Positions 7,594-12,486 of a stretch of 12,486 bases of DNA are shown one piece after another. Made by a program: the position numbers and the translations under genes. Each line of letters starts with the position of its first letter. Positions within the stretch are counted from its first letter, which is position 1. Origin of the DNA: Methanobacterium sp. Maddingley MBC34 (lineage in GTDB: Archaea; Methanobacteriota; Methanobacteria; Methanobacteriales; Methanobacteriaceae); NCBI GenBank assembly GCA_000309865.1, contig AMGN01000034.1, positions 1-12,486 on the forward strand, written 5' to 3'. The notes below the pieces were generated by a model. The model did no database searches and was not told where the DNA came from. It worked only from the letters and a program-made list of their open reading frames with translations.

Positions 7594-7628
7594 ATCAATC
7601 TAACGATATCTAACTGATTTAGGTTGAT
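7594..7628 (+). promoter_or_regulatory. 10-bp inverted repeat in the fwdF leader
   Basis: ATCAATCTAA at 7594-7603 pairs with TTAGGTTGAT at 7619-7628: nine Watson-Crick pairs and one G-U, around a 15-base loop. As RNA it would form a leader hairpin about 120 bases before fwdF; as DNA it would be an operator just after the second TATA candidate. Confidence 0.5.
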
Positions 7629-7701
7629 AATAGAGCACATTAATCCTTATAATTGATTATGGTTGTGTTGCGGATGTCTGTCGTGTTTTAAAGGTGAATA
7701 A

Positions 7702-7731
7702 TTGATTCATGCAAGTAATATTTATAAATAA
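7702..7731 (+). CDS. Possible 9-residue leader peptide before fwdF
   Basis: A TTG start at 7702 is preceded by GGTGA (7693-7697) at four bases, the same spacing used by thiC and by the kinase gene at 1658. The frame reads nine codons (MIHASNIYK) and stops with TAA one base before the fwdF ribosome site GGAGGTTGATG at 7733-7743. An overlapping frame from ATG at 7709 ends with TGA at 7739-7741. So short a frame can easily arise by chance. Confidence 0.2.
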   Translation: MIHASNIYK

Positions 7732-7745
7732 AGGAGGTTGATGTA

Positions 7746-8801
7746 ATGGAAACAACAGAAGTTATTGAGGGTAAAGACATTTCTGTGGAGAGGACAGGCG
7801 AAGAAGACCGGAAATTACTATTTAAGAACGAAAGCTGTGCTGCCTGTGGTCTCTGTGAGAAAATTTGTCCAACAAACGCTATAGAGGTTCAACCAACTGG
7901 TGCTGTGGTTCGAACAGAACAGAGTGTAAGTAACATAGACATCGACGAGAATAAATGTGTTCTCTGTGGAATGTGCAGTAGTATCTGTCCTTTTGATGCA
8001 TTGGATCTGGAAATAGCTGGACAATCCATAAAAACAATGGATGCTTACCCCCACCTTATAAAATCTGCAGAAATTGATGATGATACATGTATATACTGTA
8101 AAGCATGTGAAACTGCTTGCCCTGCAGAAGCAATCACTATAGATCGGAAACTGCCAGACAGAGCAAAATTGGTCAGTGGTGAAATTGAAATCGACAAAGA
8201 AACCTGTGTAGATTGTGGAATATGTGAAGAAATGTGTCCTGCCGATGCAATTACATTAGAACACAAACTACCAACTTCTGATGACCCTACAGTCTCTTCA
8301 GACATAACTGTTGACAAAGATAAATGTGTTTACTGTATGGTGTGTAAAAAAGCATGCCCCGTGGACGCAATTAAAGCAGTGTGCAGAATATGTTCCTACG
8401 GAGAATACGATATAAAATCGGAAGACTCTGAAATTGAGGGAGATTCTGTCATTGATGATGATCTGTGTGTGAACTGTGGATGGTGCCAGGATGTTTGTCC
8501 AGTAGATGCTGCAACAGTAACCAAACCATTCGAGGGCAAACTCGAACATGACGATGAAACCTGCCAGGGATGTGAAACCTGTGTTATGGTATGCCCATGT
8601 AATGCATTATCATTCCCACAACCTGCAGAATCGGGTGATAAAGAGGCTAAACTCTATATGGATGAAAAATACTGCATATATTGTGGGGCATGCGAAAGAT
8701 CCTGTCCTGTGGATGCAATAAATGTCACCAGAACCAGTATCAACTCCACCCCAATAAAATCAAAATCATGGCAAAAAGCTTTTGAATCGGTAAAAAACTG
8801 A
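7746..8801 (+). CDS. fwdF: Formylmethanofuran dehydrogenase subunit F, polyferredoxin with eight [4Fe-4S] clusters
   Basis: FwdF carries electrons to the tungstopterin site of the CO2-reducing formylmethanofuran dehydrogenase complex. 351 residues with eight CxxCxxCxxxCP motifs beginning at Cys31, Cys71, Cys115, Cys154, Cys194, Cys241, Cys273 and Cys310, which as consecutive ferredoxin half-sites would hold eight cubane clusters, as in the known FwdF structure. Two additional cysteines (Cys213, Cys216) follow the fifth motif. The protein is acidic, with repeated D/E runs before each motif. There is no membrane segment. ATG at 7746 has a strong ribosome site, GGAGGTTGATG at 7733-7743. Unlike the tight fwdG-D-A-C genes, it is separated from fwdG by 151 bases that hold a terminator-like hairpin and a TATA-like box, so its dosage may be set apart. 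Confidence 0.95.
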   Translation: METTEVIEGKDISVERTGEEDRKLLFKNESCAACGLCEKICPTNAIEVQPTGAVVRTEQSVSNIDIDENKCVLCGMCSSICPFDALDLEIAGQSIKTMDAYPHLIKSAEIDDDTCIYCKACETACPAEAITIDRKLPDRAKLVSGEIEIDKETCVDCGICEEMCPADAITLEHKLPTSDDPTVSSDITVDKDKCVYCMVCKKACPVDAIKAVCRICSYGEYDIKSEDSEIEGDSVIDDDLCVNCGWCQDVCPVDAATVTKPFEGKLEHDDETCQGCETCVMVCPCNALSFPQPAESGDKEAKLYMDEKYCIYCGACERSCPVDAINVTRTSINSTPIKSKSWQKAFESVKN

Positions 8802-8830
8802 TGAGCTCTAAATTTCATCATTAATTTTTT
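8799..8830 (+). terminator. Terminator-like hairpin overlapping the fwdF stop
   Basis: TGATGA at 8799-8804 (beginning with the fwdF stop codon) pairs with TCATCA at 8815-8820 around ten bases, followed by TTAATTTTTT at 8821-8830. The stem is weak (six pairs, A/T-rich), but the T-run gives a plausible partial terminator within the operon. Confidence 0.45.
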
Positions 8831-8868
8831 ATCAGAGTTTATAGCTAAAAATCAGAGCTTATAAATAA
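8831..8868 (+). promoter_or_regulatory. Tandem 13-base repeat and TATA-like box before fwdG
   Basis: ATCAGAGTTTATA at 8831-8843 and ATCAGAGCTTATA at 8851-8863 differ at one base and are exactly 20 bases apart. The second runs into CTTATAAATAA, a good archaeal TATA box; initiation near 8890 would leave a leader of about 60 bases for fwdG. This suggests an internal promoter with an upstream tandem site. Confidence 0.45.
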
Positions 8869-8952
8869 TTTAGAAAACATTTAAAAACACAAATTTAATT
8901 TAAAACAATTTAAACGCCGTTAAAAAATCTAAAATTTGATGGAGGTAATTAA

Positions 8953-9210
8953 ATGGCAATTGGGCTAGTAGTATATCGAGAGCTTTGTCATGGATGTGGA
9001 AACTGTGTTGTGTCCTGTCCAGTCAATGCACTAAACAGTCCTGAGGTCGCTGGAGGAAAGGGGCCTACAGATGATGTTGATCTGATAATGATCGTGGAGG
9101 ATGGTCGAGTAAACCTCAAAAACGTAAACTTATGTGGAAAATGTGGTACTTGTGTTGAGAGCTGTCCGGTAAACGCCATAAAACTTGAAAAAGTGGAGGA
9201 AGCCAAATGA
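8953..9210 (+). CDS. fwdG: Formylmethanofuran dehydrogenase subunit G, two-cluster ferredoxin
   Basis: 85 residues holding two [4Fe-4S] motifs: Cys12, Cys15, Cys18, Cys22 and Cys61, Cys64, Cys67, Cys71. FwdG bridges electrons between the FwdF polyferredoxin and the cluster of FwdB in the cytoplasmic complex. The insert between the motifs (residues 30-55, GGKGPTDDVDLIMIVEDG) is longer than in ordinary bacterial ferredoxins and fits the Fwd subunit. GGAGGT at 8941-8946 lies six bases before the ATG. The stop overlaps the fwdD start (ATGA), so translation is coupled. A generic ferredoxin is ruled out by position. Confidence 0.94.
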   Translation: MAIGLVVYRELCHGCGNCVVSCPVNALNSPEVAGGKGPTDDVDLIMIVEDGRVNLKNVNLCGKCGTCVESCPVNAIKLEKVEEAK

Positions 9211-9599
9211 GGGTTATATTAAACACCGGCAGAACAGTATGGCAGGGTCAGGCAATAGAATCAGGTAAAGATCTTCAAATGTTCATAAATGCAGCAGCCA
9301 TATGTCACATTAACCAGGACATGATGGATGAATTAGGGATAAAAGATGGAGACAATGTGCAAATTGTTTCTGAATATGGTGACGTTATTGTTAAAGCTGT
9401 GAATACAAATGAAGAACTTCCAGATGGAATGGTTTACGTCCCAATGGGACCATGGGCAAATAGAGTTATAAGGCCTAACACAGATTCCACTGCGACACCC
9501 AGTTTTAAAAATGTCCCGGTGGACCTTAATCCTACAGAAGAGCCTGTTCTTGACATGCCTACTCTCATGAAAGGTTACGGAAAGATTTCAAATTACTAA
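9207..9599 (+). CDS. fwdD: Formylmethanofuran dehydrogenase subunit D, pterin dinucleotide-binding domain
   Basis: 130 residues corresponding to the C-terminal molybdopterin-dinucleotide-binding barrel of larger Mo/W oxidoreductases, here a separate subunit that completes the FwdB active site. Visible features are the early strand RVILNTGRTVWQGQAIESGKD with later AAAICHINQDMMDELGIKDGDNVQIVSEYG (33-62), the standard pattern of this fold, and VPMGPWANRVI at 78-88. It starts in a 4-base ATGA overlap with fwdG, with GGAGG eight bases before the ATG, and ends 18 bases before fwdA. The length is normal for the family. Cytoplasmic; no metal-binding cysteines are expected. Confidence 0.94.
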   Translation: MRVILNTGRTVWQGQAIESGKDLQMFINAAAICHINQDMMDELGIKDGDNVQIVSEYGDVIVKAVNTNEELPDGMVYVPMGPWANRVIRPNTDSTATPSFKNVPVDLNPTEEPVLDMPTLMKGYGKISNY

Positions 9600-9617
9600 T
9601 GGTTTAGGAGGATTTAC

Positions 9618-11330
9618 ATGGAACGTATAATAAAAAATGGAATTGTTTATGATCCACTAAACAGCATCGATGGGGAGCAAATGGACATCTGCATAAAAGA
9701 TGGTAAAATAGTGGAGAGTGTAAGTGAAGCTGCAGATGTCATAGATGCCTCTGGACAAGTAGTTATGGCTGGAGGTGTGGATCCACACACCCACATAGCC
9801 GGTCCTAAAGTTAACGTTGGAAGGATGTTCCGTCCAGAAGACAGTAAAAAAGATGCTGAAGTTATAACTAATCTTAAAAGAGCAGGAAGTGGTTTTTCAG
9901 TTCCTTCAACATTCATGACTGGTTACCGGTACTCTCAGATGGGTTACACAACTGCAATGGAAGCAGCAATGCCACCACTTCTTTCAAGACACACCCACGA
10001 GGAATTCATTGACACACCTTTCATTGACCATGCAGCATACCCCCTCTTTGGTAACAGCTGGTTTGTTATGGAGTATTTAAAAGATGGGGACATTGATAAA
10101 TGTGCAGCATTTGTCTCATGGCTTTTAAAGGCAACTAAAGGATACACAATAAAGATAGTTAACCCTGCAGGAACTGAGGCTTGGGGTTGGGGTGGAAATG
10201 TTCACGGAATAGATGATCCCGCACCATACTTCGACGTCACCGGGGGAGAAATTATCAGAGGCCTGGCTGAAGTCAACGAGAAACTGGGACTTCCACATGC
10301 AATACACCTTCACTGTAACGATCTTGGACACCCTGGAAACTACGAAACAACCCTGAAATCATTTGATGTACCCAAAGGGATAAAGGCAAACCCAAAACAC
10401 GGAGAAAGGGATGCAGTACTCTACGCAACACACGTTCAATTCCACAGTTATGGTGGTACAAACTGGAGAGACTTTGTATCAGAAGCACCCAAGGTAGCTG
10501 ATTACGTAAACAAGAACGATCATCTTGTAATAGATGTTGGACAGGTCACGCTGGATGAAACTACACTTATGACAGCTGACGGTCCTATGCAATATGATTT
10601 ACACACTTTAAACGGGCTTAAATGGGCTAACTGTGACGTAGAACTTGAAACAGGTTCTGGTATTGTTCCATTCCTTTACCCTCCAAGGGCACCAGTCCCA
10701 GCATGTCAGTGGGCAATAGGGCTAGAACTCTTCCTCTTAGTTAACCCTGAAAAAGTTTGTTTAACAACAGACAGTCCAAACGGTGGGCCTTTCATAAGGT
10801 ACCCAAGGGTTATGGCCTGGTTAATGAGCAACAAGTATAGGGAAGACATGATCGAAAATCAGGTTCATAAATGGGTTCAGAAAAAAACCAGCGTTGCCAC
10901 ACTTGACAAGGAGTACAGTTTCTACGAAATAGCACAGGTAACAAGGAGCACACCAGCTAAAGTTCTTGGTTTAAGTGAAACCAAAGGACATCTTGGAGTT
11001 GGTGCAGATGCGGATGTAGCAATTTACAACTTCAACCCAGAAGTACAGGATCAATCTGCAGACTATGTTGCACTTGAAGCCGCACTTCAAAACTCAGCTT
11101 ATGTCCTTAAAGATGGTAACATTATAGTAAGAGATGGTAATGTTGTCAGTGAGGGTACACACGGAAGAACCTACTGGATTAATTCTCTTTACGATGGGGA
11201 ATTAGAGAAACAGGTGGAATCTGAAGTTGAGAAAGTGTTCAAAAAATATTACTCAGTTAACTTTGCAAACTACCCTGTTCAGGAAGAGTATCTTCCTAAA
11301 TCATGTCCAATAAATGGGGTGATCCAATGA
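9618..11330 (+). CDS. fwdA: Formylmethanofuran dehydrogenase subunit A, binuclear zinc amidohydrolase
   Basis: FwdA joins formate, made from CO2 at the tungsten site of FwdB and passed through an internal tunnel, to methanofuran. 570 residues in the amidohydrolase fold. Metal and catalytic residues visible: His57 and His59 (DPHTH), Lys179 (YTIKIVNPAG, the likely carboxylated lysine), His230 and His232 (HAIHLHCND), and Asp385 (TTDSPNGG). The strand after residue 9 and the region beyond 460 (GVGADADVAIYNF) form the small beta domain common to dihydroorotase and urease relatives. AGGAGG at 9606-9611 lies six bases before the ATG. The stop overlaps fwdC by four bases. No residue I can check is missing, so it should be active. 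Confidence 0.96.
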   Translation: MERIIKNGIVYDPLNSIDGEQMDICIKDGKIVESVSEAADVIDASGQVVMAGGVDPHTHIAGPKVNVGRMFRPEDSKKDAEVITNLKRAGSGFSVPSTFMTGYRYSQMGYTTAMEAAMPPLLSRHTHEEFIDTPFIDHAAYPLFGNSWFVMEYLKDGDIDKCAAFVSWLLKATKGYTIKIVNPAGTEAWGWGGNVHGIDDPAPYFDVTGGEIIRGLAEVNEKLGLPHAIHLHCNDLGHPGNYETTLKSFDVPKGIKANPKHGERDAVLYATHVQFHSYGGTNWRDFVSEAPKVADYVNKNDHLVIDVGQVTLDETTLMTADGPMQYDLHTLNGLKWANCDVELETGSGIVPFLYPPRAPVPACQWAIGLELFLLVNPEKVCLTTDSPNGGPFIRYPRVMAWLMSNKYREDMIENQVHKWVQKKTSVATLDKEYSFYEIAQVTRSTPAKVLGLSETKGHLGVGADADVAIYNFNPEVQDQSADYVALEAALQNSAYVLKDGNIIVRDGNVVSEGTHGRTYWINSLYDGELEKQVESEVEKVFKKYYSVNFANYPVQEEYLPKSCPINGVIQ

Positions 11331-12139
11331 GTGAAATAATCCTGACACCTAAAGAACAACCACTAGTACCTCTTGAAATAAATAACATAATTCCAGATGT
11401 TTTAGCAGGTAAAAGTATAGAAGATATCAAAGACATGGGAATATGGAATGGTAACAGTCAGGTAAGACTCCACGAGTTCTTTGACGTTGAAGGAGAATCA
11501 GCAGAAAGTCCCTCTGAAATAAAGATCATAATCAATGGTGATGTTTACAACACCAAGAGGATCGGTCAGGGAATGACTGCTGGTGAAATACTGGTCAAAG
11601 GAAACGCCAACATGTACGTTGGTGTGGAAATGAAAGGTGGAAAAATCACAGTCGAAGGAAACGTTGGTTCATGGGCTGGACAGAACATGTCAGGTGGAGA
11701 ATTAACCATAATGGGTGATGCAGAGGACTACGTTGGTTCAGCATACCGTGGAGACTGGAGAGGTATGAGTGGTGGTCTTTTAACTGTTCATGGAAATGTG
11801 GGCAGTGAAATCGCAGAGTACATGCTGGGCGGTAAGATCATAATCAAGGGAAATACTTCAATAGAACCCGGAGTACACATGAACGGGGGATTACTCATAA
11901 TTGAAGGTGATGTCGTTGCCAGAGCCGGTGGAGAAATGAAAAGTGGAACCATCGTTATTAAAGGAGTTGTCAACGAATTTTTACCTGGATTTAAGTATCA
12001 TGGGGTTGAAAAAGACATAGAAGTAGAAGGAGAATTAATCAAAGGTGCATTTTATAAATTTGAAGGTGATTATGCAACTAAAGGGGCAAAAGGATTTGTG
12101 TATGTTTCAGTTGCAGGAAATAACCATATAGCACCTTAA
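11327..12139 (+). CDS. fwdC: Formylmethanofuran dehydrogenase subunit C
   Basis: 270 residues. The body is a right-handed beta-helix made of repeated GxxGxxxGG-type turns (for example VGVEMKGGKITVEGNVGSWAGQ, then SGGLLTVHGNVGS, then NGGLLIIEGDV), similar to the C-terminal domain of glutamate synthase. In the complex it serves as a scaffold contacting FwdA, FwdB and FwdD. The ATG at 11327 is preferred to an in-frame ATG at 11303, because GGGGTGATCC at 11316-11325 sits directly before it, because it makes the usual ATGA coupling with fwdA, and because the resulting MSEIILTP start matches the family as I know it. It ends 27 bases before fwdB. Confidence 0.94.
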   Translation: MSEIILTPKEQPLVPLEINNIIPDVLAGKSIEDIKDMGIWNGNSQVRLHEFFDVEGESAESPSEIKIIINGDVYNTKRIGQGMTAGEILVKGNANMYVGVEMKGGKITVEGNVGSWAGQNMSGGELTIMGDAEDYVGSAYRGDWRGMSGGLLTVHGNVGSEIAEYMLGGKIIIKGNTSIEPGVHMNGGLLIIEGDVVARAGGEMKSGTIVIKGVVNEFLPGFKYHGVEKDIEVEGELIKGAFYKFEGDYATKGAKGFVYVSVAGNNHIAP

Positions 12140-12166
12140 TAATTAAGAGTTCATGGAGGGATAACT

Positions 12167-12486
12167 TTGGAACTTGTAAAAAATGTTGTGTGCCCATTTT
12201 GCGGAACTCTATGTGATGACATAGTCTGCAAAGTTGAGGATAATGAAATTGTAGGCACAATGAACGCATGTATAATAGGACACAGTAAATTTGTTCACAC
12301 TGAAGGTGCTGAAAGATACACCAAACCACTGGTGAGAAAGAATGGTGAATTCGTGGAAGTCACCATGGACGAAGCCATAGACAAAGCAGCACATATACTA
12401 GCAGATTCAAAGAGACCATTGATGTATGGATGGAGCTGTACTGACTGTGATGCACAGGCAGTTGGAATTAAACTCGCTGAAGAAGC
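12167..12486 (+). CDS. fwdB: Formylmethanofuran dehydrogenase subunit B, N-terminal part (runs off right edge)
   Basis: FwdB holds the tungsten (or molybdenum) bis-pterin site that reduces CO2 to formate, and one [4Fe-4S] cluster. The visible 106 codons begin ELVKNVVCPFCG after a TTG start at 12167, with GGAGGG ending six bases before it. TTG is chosen because it aligns with the start of known FwdB and no ATG fits. Cluster ligands are Cys9, Cys12, Cys16 and Cys35. MYGWSCTDCDAQAVG at about 84-98 is typical. The metal-ligating Cys, near residue 118 in characterised FwdB (selenocysteine in some relatives), lies beyond the edge, so W-type versus other isoenzyme cannot be settled, though a cluster headed by fwdF-G-D-A-C is the tungsten type in Methanobacteriales. 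Last gene of the operon in known relatives. Confidence 0.94.
   Translation, partial: MELVKNVVCPFCGTLCDDIVCKVEDNEIVGTMNACIIGHSKFVHTEGAERYTKPLVRKNGEFVEVTMDEAIDKAAHILADSKRPLMYGWSCTDCDAQAVGIKLAEE

Larger units (their letters stand above)
7022..7745. other. 724-base non-coding gap between mobB and fwdF
   Basis: No sizeable gene is seen on either strand. The left part should hold the mobB-moaA promoter (weak minus-strand TATA candidate near 7124-7134) plus small elements: a palindrome CATTA-A-TAATG at 7146-7156, AGATC/GATCT at 7183-7197, and the 10-base repeat AGCAAATTAG at 7257-7266 and 7367-7376. From about 7460 rightward, regulatory signals for fwdF accumulate (listed separately). In Methanothermobacter the fwd operon begins with fwdH before fwdF; no fwdH is present here. 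Confidence 0.75.

Noticed and set aside
7718..7732. TATTTATAAAT as the fwdF TATA box
   Set aside because: It would place the transcript start at or after the fwdF ribosome site GGAGG, which would then be lost from the mRNA.
7818..8549. Minus-strand frames antisense to fwdF
   Set aside because: Cysteine and histidine-rich content mirrors the ferredoxin motifs on the plus strand; no ribosome site or family resemblance.
11303..11326. Earlier in-frame ATG for fwdC
   Set aside because: The ATG at 11327 has a near-perfect ribosome site directly before it and the usual ATGA overlap; the extra eight residues do not resemble the family start.

Overview
The window comes from a hydrogenotrophic methanogenic archaeon of the order Methanobacteriales, most likely a mesophilic Methanobacterium-type species. 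The evidence is the formylmethanofuran dehydrogenase genes (fwdF-G-D-A-C-B, the last one cut by the window edge), archaeal Shine-Dalgarno sequences (GGAGG and GGTGAT types), frequent TTG starts, A/T-rich gaps with TATA-like boxes, and proteins that read as close relatives of Methanobacteriales counterparts. No mobile element, CRISPR array, rRNA or tRNA was recognised.

Layout, left to right. (1) Positions 1-389, minus strand: 5' part of thiC (thiamin pyrimidine synthesis), running off the left edge, with a hairpin in its leader. (2) 390-743: non-coding, with several inverted and direct repeats. (3) 744-2732, minus: a PfkB/ribokinase-family sugar or nucleoside kinase, then a transcription regulator with a ModE-type helix-turn-helix and a binding-protein-like sensor domain. 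(4) 2909-3514, plus: 6-phospho-3-hexuloisomerase, divergent from that regulator. (5) 3623-7021, minus: a molybdenum/tungsten cofactor cluster, in transcription order mobB (with a fused Fe-S domain), moaA, modE and fdhD. (6) 7022-7745: a 724-base divergent regulatory gap. (7) 7746-12486, plus: fwdF, fwdG, fwdD, fwdA, fwdC and the start of fwdB.

How the genes fit together: the Fwd complex reduces CO2 to formylmethanofuran, the first step of methanogenesis, on a tungsten (or molybdenum) bis-pterin guanine dinucleotide cofactor. MoaA starts pterin synthesis, MobB is linked to guanine nucleotide attachment, FdhD handles sulfuration of formate dehydrogenase, and ModE would sense the oxyanion. The block therefore pairs a major cofactor consumer with its supply and control genes. 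The genes are of known families. The least explained material is regulatory: paired palindromes and a hairpin ahead of fwdF, a terminator-like hairpin plus tandem repeat and TATA box between fwdF and fwdG, and two TGATCA palindromes bracketing the modE TATA box. Protein-level oddities are an FdhD without the CxxC motif and a MoaA without the terminal Gly-Gly. I do not see a wholly new system here.
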